Notes: a model not told the origin generated them from the letters alone. A DNA stretch of 64,000 nucleotides from Branchiostoma floridae (GCF_000003815.2 NC_049981.1:13315856-13379855), one strand, 5' to 3'. Counted from the stretch's first letter, positions 13,401-26,399 are shown. A program made the numbers and translations.

Positions 13401-16400
13401 CCTTGAAGGGCAGCTTATATACGCAGCATGGTGTGGGGGTGAAATTTGGCAAGGATCAAGTGAGCGTTATACTGCTTGACTAGTTCATTGCAATGCAGGG
13501 ATGTCAAAAATTCCATCAAATTCAGTCTTTAAAAGTAAAGGTGCAAGGTGCAATTTGAACATGAAGCAGTAATATCATAAAGGAATTGGGGAAAGGCTGT
13601 GATGTTTTACATATAATATCATAAATGTCACCCATACTTGAACATACATTGCAGAACAGTGCATGCATCAATACACACCGATATAGACAAGTTGAGCATG
13701 TTACAAATAACCTTGAGAAAGACAACACAACTTAGAAATATTAGGCAAGACAAAATAGATTACAATTAAGTTTTAGCTGGCTTACCTTGGATGCTAAATT
13801 ATGATGTTCAGGCATTAGGCGATTGACTTTTAACTATTGGGAAAACATGACTCTATTTCTTATATCATGATTATAATGAGTTTAGAGATTCACTCAATAG
13901 GGTTACATGTATTAATTGCCGAAATTATAGCTTTCCTAAAATCTACAGTGTATGTGGTTGGTGAAACAGGCTAGGTTTAAGCCCAGAAAATTGTCAAAGA
14001 AGTTCCTTTTTTGGAAATTGACTGCTCTCTGTGTAAAAGTTGCTAACATCGGGATAATTGAGTTATTCATCCATGATCATTTGATTTACATAAAAGTTAA
14101 CTTTGGCAGTAGGGCAGCCAGTAAACAAATGAACACTACGAAGTCATGTAAAATGATAATAAATCATATATTGTTGAATGTACTTTGGCTTTCTTACAGC
14201 CAAAATATTGGTTTCTACTGGTTTGACTGATAAGTCATGACATGTGGCTATGGTTACCTGCATCTCTGCCTGCTGTCTGTTGACAGTGATGTTGAAAATA
14301 TCCAGGTCATCTTCCAGGGCCTGAAGGAAACAAACACATTTTTTGGCTTATGTCCAACAATTCTATATGCATGTAATATACTATACATAATGTGTTTTGG
14401 TTTTGATACATACTACATTACGGCATATCAAATAACCATTAAGTTGATTTATTTCACAACCATCATTAGTAAAATTATGCCCTACCTCTAGTTGATTGAG
14501 GAGGTCTGCTGAAGCCTTTTTCTGGACTAGGCGCTGCTTGTAAAGTCTTTTGTACATCTGGCATTTTTCCCTGTGGCTGTGGATGTGCCTCCAAGACCAC
14601 ATCTGGGCACGCCTCCTAACAGTCTCCTCCAGTACTGCAGTCTGGGCAAATCCCCACCTGAGAATCACCATAAGCTGTGGTCAGGTATTTTTCAAGCCGA
14701 CATTTCAGAAGATTTTAACATTTTCTCTTAATTTACCAGTAAATCCATGATTTAAAACCTGTGAATGTAAAAAAAATTCTGTTCTCAAAGCATATAGTTG
14801 GTCTGCTATAATAGTTAATATGTTTTAATGGTATTTTGCATGTCTGGTGGGAGATTCAAGTTATTGTTTCCAAGTCTTACCATTTCTTGGCATTTCCCTT
14901 GAGGCGCACATTGGGATGGTATTTCCTGTAGATGGCCTTCAGTCTCATCTGTTCTAAAGACTCTAAAACCTCCATCACACCCTGGTACTGCAGAAACATT
15001 GAAAAATTCCATTTACATCAAACAAAATAGTTACGGTTTTATGTGGTAGCAATCTTATAAAGTTTTACAACCTCTACTTCTAGCAGTTACATAAACTCTT
15101 ATAATTCTGCTGGGCACCTTAAGACTGCCAGATACGAACACTTTGTTATAGACGTCTTCTTACAAATGTCTTGAACATATGGATATCTTTAAGAGTGCAA
15201 ACCTCTGGATTACTGAAGCTGTATAAGCAGATCTCACTAAATTCACCACATTCTTTTAATGTGCTGGTGTAAAGTTACCCAGAAGAATTATGTAAGTTGA
15301 CGTTTATAGATTGACATTGAAGGGAAGTCTTTCATTTCCTAAATCTACACAGTGTTAACGCACAGGACACAGGCATCAAGCCACGACACCTATGTGCAAG
15401 TACGTCAAACTCTTGAAAGACACACAACAAACTGGATGGTAAAAGTGTGTGTGAATTTTATTAACTGCGCATGCTGTGTAAAAGGAATATGATTTCAGTA
15501 CCCTTTCAAACAATCATAATATTATAGAATCAGTCTATGACATGTTAAATGGAGACAACAACATTCTGTTTTGCCCTTTCCTTGGTGCTGAATTCCTGGT
15601 CCCCTGCACGAACCAATAACTTTGCGAAGGTATAATTATTATATATCCTGATTACCACCCATCATGTACTAGTCCCCCTAGGCAGCCTCTGATGCCAAAC
15701 ATGGCAGAGCTCCAAGGCTCCAAGGACAATGAAGACATACTTTGCATACTAAACCTACTACAATACATACTTTTCAATATTTAGTATGGATTTCTGATAG
15801 CATTATGCTTTGTTATCATGTAATATACATGACCACACCTTCAGCATATGTAAGTTGTTAACTTAGTAGTCAATACTACCAAAATCAATCCTCCATTTTT
15901 GATGTTTTTGAATATATAATAATAACTGATATGATATAAAGAAGACTGCAGTTTATCTTTGACTCATCTCAGTAGTGACCTATTGCTATATAATTGCAAT
16001 TACCAGATAGATATGATTTTGAAAATTGAATCTAAATAAGCTGCTGACAAATTGCAATGTGATGACACTATGATTACAATGTTGCAACCAAGTAATTATA
16101 ATTGGAATCTTATCATTGTAATGTAATTGAATTGTAAATGTACTTTTGTCTGTATATATTCTTATCTTAAACTTAGATTATTTAGGGTAAAAGTGCATGC
16201 GGTGGAAGAAGAAGGATGGGCTCAACCTTCTAACACTGTCTCCTTGACACAGTGGATTAGAATACACTGCCCCTGGTCCTACGGTCTCATAAAGGCTATA
16301 TGGGACCTATATCTGTGATGGAAACTATCCCTTCATGATGTGCAGTAATTTCTGAATCAAATCAATATATACAAATTTGAAATGATATTCATTTCCAGCC

Positions 16401-19400
16401 TCTTGTGGCAATCACAGACTTTGTGTTTATAATCTTCATAACACAGAAATACTCTTATCACAAATTGTTTCACACACACACATGTAGTGAGCAGTGAGTT
16501 TCACTTTGTGGTTAACTCCTGTAAGGTAGGATGCAAAGGACCTTTCAAATGAGATCGCAGTGATTTTCTTGCCATCATGGATTATTTTGCAAGCATTGAT
16601 AGGATGGGAAGACCCAGGAATAATTGCCTCTTTAGGGGAGGGCTATGGAAAAAAATTGACTTTTGGGAAAGACTGTGGAATTTTTTTTACCTTGTGAAGG
16701 GCCATGGGAAAAATAGTTTTAACCAGACCCCCTCCCCTCCCTGAATATTGAACAGTCCCTTACCTGTTTCTTGCCGACCACAAGACCAATCTCCTTGAGA
16801 GTGACATTGACGAACACCTTGGGCATGGAGAGGTTGGTCTCAGGCTTGGGGTTAATCTTGAGTTGTGACGTCAGGACAATCGGTCGTAATACTGGGGGGA
16901 AGGAGGTACAAGGACAGGGCAGTATATGAAATTGGCATGGCATGGCTGAGCCAGAATAAATTCTGGAAGTACATTATTGCAGTCTATTTTGCTCACATAC
17001 ATAATGTATACCATAACTAAATAAATTCTGGAAGTACATTATTGTAATCTCCCTTGCTCAGATACGTAATGTATATCATATATAGTGTCTGATAATTACA
17101 CTTTGGAAAATATCATATATATCATGTGATTATGGGTTAAGCAAATATGATGTCTCATTTACAATTATGGCATGAATGGGAAATGAAATAACTGGAATTT
17201 TGAAACTCTCTTCATCCAACAGAATGATGTAATAAATCTAAGAGCAATTACTGTACAACACTTACCATACTCAAACCCTTTGGGCTGTGCCTGTGTAGAG
17301 GCGATGGTTTTCCTCATTGTGCTCTGTATGAAAAATATCCAAGGTTAGATAACTGCACAACCTTTCAGAAATGTACATGTTTCCAATGACATGCAATACT
17401 TCTACGTATACCACTGCAAACATACCAAGATTTACAGTATAATTACATCTGTTGACATATGCTGTCTGGAAACATAATCTTGGGCCCATTTATATCAAAG
17501 AAGAAATCAAACCCTCTTACCAGCAAGTCTTTTTTGTCCTTGTTGGCAAAGGAAGGAGAGTTGACATTCCAGTAGACAGCTAGGGCATCCAGGGAAACAA
17601 GCTAGGCAGAAAATAACTTACAAAATTAGTCACGTTTATTCACAGTCCATATCCTTAAACAATTTCTCCTCACTTATTACACACTCAGTCAGTATCCGTA
17701 TGTCATCTGTCTTCTTCAACGGGTCATATTTTCTCTTCATGACATTTCTTTGGTGCTGGATGTCTACATGTACAAATGTAGTGCATATACACAACACCTA
17801 TTTCTGTTCTCTTTTGTCATATGTTACATTGAAACATATATACTAGACAAAGTATAAGTTGAGCTTAACATGCTAAAATGACATGTAAAGCTAAACTGAC
17901 TGAAATTATCCTGATTCTGGATCACAAGGTAACAGAATAGTATCAACACTCACCTTGTATATAATAATGTCACTGTCCTTTAATATGCAGGGTTTCCAGT
18001 TTTGATCAGTTGTCTGTAAGGAGAAAAGTACCATGATTTGTTCATGTCATTGCGTATACAAATGTACCTACATCTAACACTGGAAGTTTACCTAAATCAT
18101 CAGATGAATGATGAACAAGACTAGTGAACATTGTATAGTGCCTTAGATTCTAAACATGAACATGGCAGCTACCACTAGAATGTATTTTGGAATGAATCAA
18201 AGGAAAGATGCCAGACTTGTTGTGTAATCATCCTTGCATCTTTCTGCATCATAAAGTTAGTTACAGAGACTAATGGAATATGATAACCATGTGTAAAATA
18301 CAAATTATATCAGGCATTCATGAACAGCATGTGGGAAAGAACTATAATTACTACTACAGATAAATCACATTACCATGGTGGATTGGGTAGAAATTTGCAC
18401 TAACACAACATGACAGTTAGCTTTTTAAAGGAATGCTTTTACTGGTTATTTTGACCTCTGACCTGGAAGGAAAGGTTCTGCAGAGTGACCCCTACAGAGA
18501 AGGGTTTGCCCGGAAAGGTCACGGTGTCCTCGTATCTGATGTGGATGTCTCGGATCTTGATTTGCAGGTTGCGAACAATCTGTGTCGCCAGTTTCTCCGC
18601 AAAAGTGTCCTGCTTGTTGTCCTGGTTTTTGTCTTTAAGGCAGAAAGACGGAAACTTAAGATGTAACCTTTTCATCTGCCAGGGTACATATATTCACTGT
18701 ATTGAACAACAGAGTGCTATAGAGATCTCTACCACAGCACACCCCAGGTATGCATGGTCTAGATGATTATGCAGGAGTGCATTAAATCATACTTGGGAAT
18801 ATTACATTGGATATCTCTTTAGGTACATTTTTTTTACAGAGGCAGAAATATTTGACCTGGTGAATAGATAACATATAATTAGAGGTTATACTTACTCCAA
18901 TATATGTACAAGTAGCTACGTGCATCCTAAACAAAACATTATTTGAAGTATGTTAAACTTTCCAAAATTTATAAAAAGAATTACCTTTGCATGAACATTC
19001 AAGTTTCTTGTACCACCTTTTTTTATATCATGTAATCTTTCTCTTTAGTTAGGAACACAACCAAAAGTTCTTTCTGGTCCATTATACACCTTCAAAATGT
19101 ACACCTCCAAAAAACACAAAAGGTTTTCTTTTTTACACAGTAAAAGAATTATAAGTTCAAAGTACTTTGATTTACACAAGATGACGGGAGAACATGGTGT
19201 CAGAAGCGTGGATCCTTACTTTTCTCTGCCTCCTTGATCTGGGCCTCCTCGATGCGCTCCAGCTCTTTCTTCTTGCTCTCCTGTTTCATCTTCCTCTCCT
19301 TCTCCGCATCGTATTTCATCCCTGGTACAGAAACATCATTGTGACTGGGTTTATCATAACTATACCTGCAAAGCAAATTCATTTCTTTTCATGGGGGCTT

Positions 19401-22400
19401 CATGTCGCTGTAGGTGGAGAAAGGAGATTTTTTGCTTTTTGTTTGGGGATGAAACAATTGGCTACAGTTAGCAAAACATTGGAAGTGCATATTTTCTGTG
19501 TTATGAATTCATGGAGTAGAGGTTTATGGCAACTGGGAAGAACCCTACTATACCACAAACATTTCAAAATTTTCACTATATATTATTATGTGGTTATCAC
19601 ATATGTGCAGCATTCTAATGCCTAAAGCCTAAAAGGTAGACATTTAAATTGTCTTTGAAGAAAAAAAATGTATTCTTTGGTATTCAACTTGTCTAAAATT
19701 GGTAAGCTTTTAGACCTGATACCAAAGTCTTGAATAATGATTGAATTACTTCCTAGGACATGTATATGACATATATATCAACAACTTGATCCAAACGGTA
19801 TTGATCCAACAACTTCAGCAGCTGTTTTCCTGAGGTGTTGCCAAAAATGGCGATATGACCCTGTACTGACCAGAAGAGGTAACTGCCACCACATACAGCC
19901 CCTCCAGGGTGGCCACGACAGCATCCTTGTACAGGTTCTTCCATGGGATCTTCAGAGTCAGCTTCCCTGGAGACCAGGTGATTAAAATAATGTTAATATC
20001 CTTACCACACCTTTTGGGGGTATAGTGCAGTGCCCATCTCTGCTCTTTGACCACACAACCAAGAAGAGATATGACAAGATTAGGTATTAGGTAGGTATTC
20101 ATTTCGCCTGAGCAAAGAGATGAAAGCCATGACTTTAACAGACAGTATAATGTCAGTATTCTCTGAGAGATACATCAAATGTTCTAGCAACAATGGCTAC
20201 CTTTCCCTTTAACTAATAAGTAGTGGCAAGTACCTGGTAGTAAAATAACAAATATTCAATGCCGCTGTGTGACAGAACTGTCTCAAATAGTCATTTTTTG
20301 GTAATTTTTTGTTACAGGCTTGATTTGATGCAAGGCTGACAGGCAAAGTTTTCACAGTAGAAATCTTCTGTCAATAACCTATATTTACTATCTACCAACA
20401 TAATCGTGACTAACAATACAATTGAAACACACCTAAATGTCCTGACTTGATCTTGATTGGCACATCCAGGTCATCAAGGGCATTTTCCTTCACATCCAAG
20501 TTCTCCAGCACTGCATCACCTACAATGTAGAACAGGAAACAACAAATACTGCAGTCACAACTGACATGTAGGAAAACAGGATTCTGAACCACCACAATTC
20601 TGTTTCAGTCTCTCTCATCGGTTGCCAGTATCAGTGGTAGTGACAAACTGTGACCACTAAGTACAAGAAATATTACAGGCAGTGTCATGAGACATGACAT
20701 TGTCACAAGAAATTCTATTGAGCCACTACCAATTTCTTTCAGCCTTTCATTAGCTACATATTACTATGTGTCACAAACTAGTCCTTATAATAGTGACCAA
20801 TTCATTATCAGCATACACCATCATACATTGGCATGTGCTTGTGACCAAGCATTACCTTCACAGTGCCTTCACAAGGCTACAGCCAATGCAAACAGAACAA
20901 TAATGCCTGTCTCTTGATAGCAAACACTCTGTAACAAAAACATTGTCCTTGAAAATAAGCTTATGTTGTGTGACATAACATAAACTTAGGTAAAGGGTGG
21001 TCTGCTTGGTGGATAGTGCATTAGGAATGACATAAAATTCATTACATCAGGTGTTTTTGCGTCATTGTAATTATTGATTAATTTTTATATAAATTTTTTG
21101 TATTCCCCATATTAATAATAAAAACAATTTGTACAAATCAGTGTTGTTAAGTTTGTTTTGTACAGGCTGTGACGCTGATTTTTCTGAATAAACTATTGAA
21201 ACTATTGAACTACATTAAATTACACATTCAGTCTCCTACGACTACTAGGGGTGGGTACCAGTATGGTGTACCAGTACAAAACCAGTTTTCCTTGATGGAC
21301 CGGGCCAAACCGGACCTAAAAAAACAATCAGTGTACCAGATGTTGGACCAATTAGAAAAGGAGCAGATTGCATTTTGAGGCTAATAAATTAGTCTAAGAA
21401 AATAACAAAAGTACTAGTAGAGGAGATTTGATAGTAATTTTTACACTAACTGTGAGTGGTCCATTATAACTGCGGAGTTTGTGTTACACAGCATTTATTG
21501 TCCAGCAACAGATACCAGTTTTGCACTGGTACCCACCCCTACAAACAACTTATTTAAGTACAGTATTGTCCAGGGCTCTAGTCAGCTCAAATTTTTTTTC
21601 CGTCAGCCAATTCCCACTGTCGCGAAACACTATTCCAGGAGTTAGAGAGACTGAACTGAGACCTTGAAAAACGGGTTTTTAATGAGATTATTGTATGCGA
21701 AAGGGCGCCGACACACATTGCCAACAATCATAACAATAGCAAAACAAACAGTGTGTGGCTTTTACGGCCGTGGACGGCGTCCCCAAGCCGTCAAGGTTGA
21801 TGGATTGGTTTTAAAATTTTTCCGTCACATGCAGCAAATTTCCGTCAATTGACGGAAAAACGGATGCTGGCTAGAGCCCTGGTATTGTCCATTCAAAATA
21901 AATTAGGTCTAGGTCAGGACCTGAATATTCTGTACCTGTACCCACCCCTAACTACTACACATTCAACCAGATATTCTAGGTAACTAAAAACCTTAAGTTT
22001 ACTTTTAGATTGACCAAAATAATTAGTATGATGCAATATCTGTACTATGATGCAGTATCTGTATTTGTGTTTGTAGGTTACTATAGTTGGTAAAACTGCC
22101 ATTTGTTGTAACATCAGCTTCGCAGGCACGTAGCACAGCAGTGGCACCACCTTTACACATCTAGCTGCAAGCTTTGTGTAAAGCTATCTTACGAGGAATG
22201 CTCCTACTGTAGTTGGTGACAACGAGTTCCATTCTACGATGATTACATTAAGAAAAGGTAATAACTACATGGCAAACATTTTAGGGACATTGCCAGCTTC
22301 CTAGAATTCTGAGATTTCTTGAGAATTCAAAAAATTCTGCCTGAGATTCCCAGGATTCTCCAGTATTTTGGCTGAGGGACAAAATGTAGGTCCCAGAAAT

Positions 22401-24686
22401 CTCCAGAGGTTTCTGTAATAGCAAAAAGGTAAATTGCCCAAGGGTGTAACAATCCACTTCTGCACTTAGAGTTAGTGCAACCCTGGCCTGTTCACAATTT
22501 GTACTTTGGAGCCATTGCATATTGGACCAGAAGCCCTATTTTTTCTACCAGTTCTTTATCAAAGTGCTAGCATTGTGGCTCTCTGTGAATACTACTAAAT
22601 CTCTATCTGACTTTTAATCCATGGAGGTTGCTTTATGAATGTTTACATCTCAACCATTTTCCTACATATGCAAGGTTGAGTCTGTGTCATAGATATGTGG
22701 GTTCTAATTTGCATAGGACTATTAGGAGAGTGGTCAAAACAAAAAGATCCATAAATTTATACCTTCTAATAGCGCTGGGAAAACTTAATTATCATGTATA
22801 TCTAATGAGTAATGTTATTTGAAGTTGAGCATTTTTCGACTAACACTTTGATATCTACTGTTAAGCAATCATGAATGATGCTCATGCTGTTTTATTTGCA
22901 AAAGCTCCTGTACAATGAGCAAATTTCAGTTCATTGGTACTGCCATGTTGATTACTCAATATGAATTATTATCCTACAAATGTAGATGGTGACAGGCTGG
23001 GATCCTATCCATGACCTTGTGATGGCTAAGCATGACTGCTCACTGCCACACAACACCAGACACATGTAGCTACTATATTTGTTATTATAAGCAATTGACT
23101 ATATCAGTGTTATCTCTGCTTCTGAAGTAGCCTTTTACATGCATTCCATTTGCTACATATCAATTTGGCCAATTGCCCAATAACAATATGGGCCATTTCC
23201 CAAAGATGTGCATGCAACATTAATGAACTGGTGTTTATTGACCTATAAATAACAAGGCATTAGGTTCCGCTTTTCTATGGCATGTTCACAGTTATAATGG
23301 ACCACTCTGGGCAATCCCCTCTATTGAGACTGAGGAAATAGACCACCCCCATCCCTAGGAAAAAAAATTATGCTACACTCTACAACTACAAGCTGTTTGT
23401 AGGGGTGGGTACCAGTGCAAAACTGGTATCTGTTGCTGGACAATAAATGCTGTGAAACACAAACTCCGCTGTCCAGGGGTGATTGGCCCCTCTGTGCGGC
23501 AATGTAGGGTTCGCTTTTCTAATGGCATGTTCACAGGGCACTCCTCACCCCCCAGCCGGCCACCCCCAGGAAAAAATGTATGCTACAGTGTATAAGCAAG
23601 GGGTTGGTACCACTGCAAAACTAGTATTCGTTGCTGGACAATACTGGAGTACTCCAGAATTACTGTATAACTAAATCAGGTCCAGAGTCAGGCCCAGACC
23701 AGAACTAGCTTATCCTGGCTTCTTGATCCAAAGTGTACCTAGGACCTGACCACCCATAAGTAATGTATAAGCTGAAAATAAATGCTACCCATATGACACT
23801 GATGACTACATAGCTTCATGTGAGTAGGCAGGAAAAGGAAGCATTTACAGAGTTAACATTTTTCTGATGGGCACACTGACAGAAAATTTTGTATTGTTGG
23901 TACGGTGGTTTCCCAGTGCAGAGATCAAACAGTGAAAAGTTTAACCAAGAAAAATTTGATAAGATCTACAGAATTCCATTGTTGACTTTAAATAACATGA
24001 TCATGATTTTAGGTATATTGTCTCAATTTCATGATGATAGCGATCTCATCTGCCAATCAAACAAACAGATGATGTTTCATTCTGGCTCTTGCTAATCTTA
24101 AGGTTGGCTTATGGAAAAAATACTTCTAAGAGGCAATACACTCCAACTAGTCCAAGCCAAAAAAAATAGCACACAATAAACTCTAACCTAAATTTGGTCT
24201 TTTTCCAACAGGTATCATGTTACTGTTTGTATTGGACAAATGGGTTGATCTAAATAAGGTTACTTTAACTGCCTTCTACATCAACAATGATCAACAACAG
24301 GCTTTGGAGAGATGTTGTGCACAGTGCGCCTCAGGCCACACCCCCTTTTGCCTGGCTTCCGGGTTGAACCGGTTTCATACGAAACACTTTCACTTGTGTG
24401 AATTTTTCTCTGTTCTTAGACACTAATACACTGTCTTAAACAAACGTTGGACTGAACTTTTACGTCCTTGTAGCTGGGAAATTTACCGGGAAGACGATAG
24501 ATATCACACAGACTTGTGAACCCCCGCCCAACATTGACGCTCGTCTTCATAATGGTAAAGAAAACATCCCACGTCCTGACACTTACCTCCCCATATGCCG
24601 AGCTTCAACTGGGAACGGTCCAAGTTCTCCACATAGTCACCCAGGAATCTGTTCAGCAGATCCACCACCAGGGATTCAAACACCAT
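1294..24686 (-). CDS. VPS13: VPS13A/C-like bridge-like lipid transfer protein, N-terminal third (28 exons, 3' end outside window)
   Basis: VPS13 proteins are very large rod-shaped proteins that move phospholipids between membranes at contact sites. The start is the Met at 24686, followed by the family signature [20 protein letters not shown]. Exons in order: 24587-24686, 20433-20519, 19871-19966, 19220-19321, 18463-18632, 17954-18013, 17521-17601, 17266-17323, 16764-16891, 14881-14987, 14486-14657, 14258-14320, 12847-12976, 12730-12765, 12263-12360, 11881-11948, 11602-11679, 7856-8057, 7629-7687, 6527-6682, 6096-6183, 4572-4659, 3851-3968, 3425-3563, 2888-2975, 2164-2283, 1844-2007, 1294-1450. 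All junctions are GT/AG and phases agree throughout, giving about 1004 codons. The order matches vertebrate VPS13A/C: chorein N-terminus, WSWRH block, [41 protein letters not shown] and DVRMPK. The family is about 3100-3700 residues, so roughly two thirds lies beyond the window. A versus C cannot be resolved from this part. Confidence 0.93.
1844..2007 (-). CDS. VPS13: VPS13 exon 27, second copy of the duplicated acidic exon
   Basis: This exon starts after acceptor CCCAG and ends at donor GTAAAG. Its first roughly 95 bases are nearly identical to exon 26, again coding [14 protein letters not shown], about 40 residues further on. It then continues with [11 protein letters not shown], which matches the start of the next conserved VPS13 block, so this copy is the constitutive one joined to exon 28. 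Flanking intron sequence just upstream is also partly shared with the other copy, showing a recent genomic tandem duplication. Confidence 0.8.
2164..2283 (-). CDS. VPS13: VPS13 exon 26, first copy of a duplicated acidic exon with FFAT-like motif
   Basis: The exon is 120 bases, phase 1 at both ends, with acceptor TAG at 2284-2286 and donor GTCAGT just below 2164. It encodes [14 protein letters not shown] followed by a Ser/Gly/Pro-rich stretch. Its place, around residues 858-898, corresponds to the acidic linker in human VPS13A that carries the FFAT motif binding the ER protein VAP. Here the core IYLSAEE has an aromatic residue at position 2, Ser at position 4 and Ala at position 5, which fits the phospho-FFAT pattern, and it is preceded by acidic residues. 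Because it is a multiple of three and phase-symmetric, it can be skipped or included without a frameshift. Confidence 0.75.
   Translation of the reverse strand: MKVRSQSTYQQKKTSARQTPQVGRPQWEMAGCRHNRTLT
3030..3375. repeat. Minisatellite in a VPS13 intron, about 80-90 base unit, four copies
   Basis: About four tandem copies of a unit containing two related half-units, each built on ATGGTACTGAAATGCCATCA or the variant with ACACCATCA, separated by AAAATATTTTCCTTTC and by CAGCAGTGACATTGTTC. The array lies between VPS13 exons 24 and 25 and its open frame is a product of the repeat, not a gene. Confidence 0.8.
5246..5276. repeat. (GA)n microsatellite
   Basis: Short GAGAGA run in a purine-rich stretch (5100-5280) inside the VPS13 intron between exons 21 and 22. 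The long low-complexity open frame on the minus strand here is caused by this composition. Confidence 0.8.
6726..7201. mobile_element. hAT-type non-autonomous DNA transposon containing an assembly gap
   Basis: The left end is CAGTGTTCTAGCCAGC and the right end GCTGGCTAGAAACCTG, an imperfect terminal inverted repeat. It is flanked on both sides by the same 8-base target duplication TACTGGGT (6718-6725 and 7202-7209), the hAT hallmark. It lies in the VPS13 intron between exons 19 and 20. The interior is interrupted by 100 N at 7034-7133. The ends resemble those of the element at 21571-21881, so they are probably related families. Confidence 0.85.
7034..7133. other. Assembly gap (100 N)
   Basis: Run of exactly 100 N inside the hAT element in a VPS13 intron. 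The flanking exons 19 and 20 join in phase (GA|T), so no VPS13 exon appears to be missing here. Confidence 0.99.
7399..7509. repeat. Short tandem repeat, 54-base unit
   Basis: Two copies of a unit starting CCTTGGTGCTGA (7399 and 7453) and ending GACAGGACCTGTCC, with a third start of the GACAGGACCTGTCC segment at 7496. The 12-base word recurs elsewhere in the window. Confidence 0.7.
8164..8503. mobile_element. hAT-like MITE with CAGGGCTCGAAATA ends
   Basis: 340-base element with 14-base perfect terminal inverted repeats CAGGGCTCGAAATA / TATTTCGAGCCCTG. TTCAT is directly repeated on both sides (8159-8163 and 8504-8508); an 8-base duplication is not visible, so the hAT assignment rests on the CAGGG terminus. 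The interior carries many copies of GTGCAGGT and its complement, a self-complementary organisation. It sits in the VPS13 intron upstream of exon 18. Confidence 0.8.
8880..9715. repeat. Degenerate long-unit tandem repeat, about 180-200 bases per unit
   Basis: Four to five diverged copies of a segment containing CAGAGATGGTTTGTG, a G-rich run, ACAACAACT, and a block CAATGGCAGCCTGCCTCAG followed by CACATGTACATGTAGGTAG. It lies in the large VPS13 intron between exons 17 and 18. Copies differ too much for exact unit borders by eye. Confidence 0.6.
9117..9133. repeat. Poly-G tract, 17 bases
   Basis: Uninterrupted run of G within the tandem-repeat region of a VPS13 intron; a likely G-quadruplex or slippage site. 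Confidence 0.9.
9716..9737. repeat. (GAT)n microsatellite
   Basis: About seven ATG/GAT triplets in a row in the VPS13 intron upstream of exon 18. Confidence 0.85.
18463..24686 (-). CDS. VPS13: VPS13 exons 1-5: chorein N-terminal lipid-binding module
   Basis: These five exons encode residues 1-185, the conserved chorein cap of the lipid-transfer rod. Visible landmarks are [20 protein letters not shown] at the start, [37 protein letters not shown], a lysine/glutamate-rich helix ending [12 protein letters not shown], then [20 protein letters not shown] and HIRYED. All are close to the vertebrate VPS13A/C order with similar spacing. Exon 1 ends in phase 1 and joins exon 2 to restore a Gly codon. 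Intron 1 is the longest in the part seen (about 4.1 kb) and is packed with transposon fragments. Confidence 0.93.
21246..21950. mobile_element. hAT element with TAGGGGTGGGTACC ends, invaded by a second hAT element
   Basis: The left end TAGGGGTGGGTACCAGT (21246) is matched by the inverted right end GTACCCACCCCTA (21950). Flanks are ACGACTAC (21238-21245) and ACTACTAC (21951-21958), a 7/8 match, as expected for an old 8-base hAT target duplication. A further copy of the same terminal sequence ends at 21541, so two family members may be concatenated. The 311-base element at 21571-21881 is inserted within it. Confidence 0.7.
21571..21881. mobile_element. hAT MITE nested inside another element
   Basis: 311 bases with ends CAGGGCTCTAGTCAGC and GCTGGCTAGAGCCCTG, bordered by a perfect 8-base target duplication GTATTGTC (21563-21570 and 21882-21889). 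The interior has Ts and CCGTCA words on the left and TGACGG on the right, continuing the inverted symmetry. Non-autonomous: no transposase frame. Confidence 0.9.
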
Positions 24687-26399
24687 GGCTGGCGACTGGT
24701 GGGATTAACTGGGGCGGTAAAAACACAGAAAACGCTAAAATGTCCAAACTGGACCCTTCAGTTCATCATGTCCATCGTTTTTCTGTGAGAGCTGTCTTCC
24801 TTTGGGAGCGCTCATTATATTGTAGGGGTCTGCTATTATAATGAAATAATAAGCTATTTTGTCAACGTGAGCCACTATATTATTACCTAGTTTATACAAA
24901 AATAACATATTTTTATTGTATTTAGAAGATGTTTCTCTATCTATTTTATCTATAAATGTTAGTTTAATGTCAAATTAACACAAACAGGTCCCCATTCTAT
25001 GTTCCGCTCGTCCTGAAAAAAAGGTACCCTCGTCCCCAGAGCACTGTGGACGAGATCAGGGTATGGCATGACTTCGTCACCAGAGTTCAAGTGCTCTTTT
25101 AATATAGGAATGCAACGCCCATCTGTTAATGTTATCGTTAGCTAGTTTCATACCAGCGCCTCAATGTTATGATGCGTTTGGCATATAATTCATTTCCCAG
25201 AGTATTATATATCCCACAAAGCATTCCGATACATCTGCCCCCGTGCGTGCGGAATGATGGGCAATGATCATCGATCATCATCATATCTTAGAGGCTATAC
25301 CTACAAAATATCTAAAGGGAACTAATACATTTATGCATAAAAATAAATAAAATATGTACAGTCTACCTATGTTCTTAAGGGGAAGGGGGGAAGACGATCG
25401 ATCGATCTGCCGCAATGTTCATAGCAGTGCAAGACTGAGTCGTGATCAGCGCATACCACAAGTAACGTTAACGTTATAATGTGATGCATAGAATACTTTG
25501 GATCGTACTTATCAATCAGTAGGAACTAAGTCTGCCATTTCGTTTTCTTGAATAGTTTGATAGATAAGATAAACTAAACAAATGAATGATTAAAGAATAT
25601 AACTGTTTAAATTATAAGTCGCCCCAGCTGGGATCAACACTTGTTATTTCATGCCGTTATATGGCGCCAGTAAAACACCGTGACCATCTTTTTGAAAGCA
25701 CATGAGACCAGTAATCGACAACCGAAGCGGTTATAACGTTAAAGAGACAACAACAGTAAGGTGACTGTTATTCAGGGTAATGGTTACTTATTTTCATCGG
25801 TTACCCTAATGGGTTTTCCATTCTTCTTTCAGCTGATAACAACTCATCGGCAACAAGGCAATCGGGCGCCTATTCTTGTCAAGGGCGTCACTAAGCCTGT
25901 TAGAAAAGAACGACACAGGCCCAATGTTGCAAATACGATTTTACTACTGGCATTGATTGTAAAAGAGCGACCCCCAGTAGTTTACAATGGAATAAACGCT
26001 GCAGATTGACTAGAGTGTCTTGGTAACTACATATTGATTGGACAATTAATTCTACCTCGACCAGTCAGTAGAAAACATTGTTTGACATGCGATAATACCA
26101 TACTAGTGAATGGTGATATTATCCAAAAATACGCTGACATAACGGACCAACGTCCATGCATATCACATTGAGGCCGCACAACATAGTATTTATCTGCGGT
26201 AAAAAGTAGTGCGACCGAAATCTTCAACTTATTCACTTTGTTTTTGTATTATTTGCAAACAATTACACATGAAAGCCAGCGAGACTTGAACTTTACTACT
26301 TTAAATAGTATGTGATAATTATAAGTCGGCCTTTAGATCGAATTTTTAATACTGATAATAGACTACAGTATACTAGCTTTGATTGACGGATTGAAAGGC

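Larger units (their letters stand above)
20520..24586. other. VPS13 intron 1, transposon-rich
   Basis: No exon was found in this 4.1 kb intron. It holds the nested hAT elements listed separately, a degenerate TAGGGGTGGG-ended copy at about 23400-23756, and a local direct duplication: the segment beginning TTTTCT(A)ATGGCATGTTCACAG occurs at about 23270 and again at about 23515, each time followed by the same transposon end. Confidence 0.7.
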
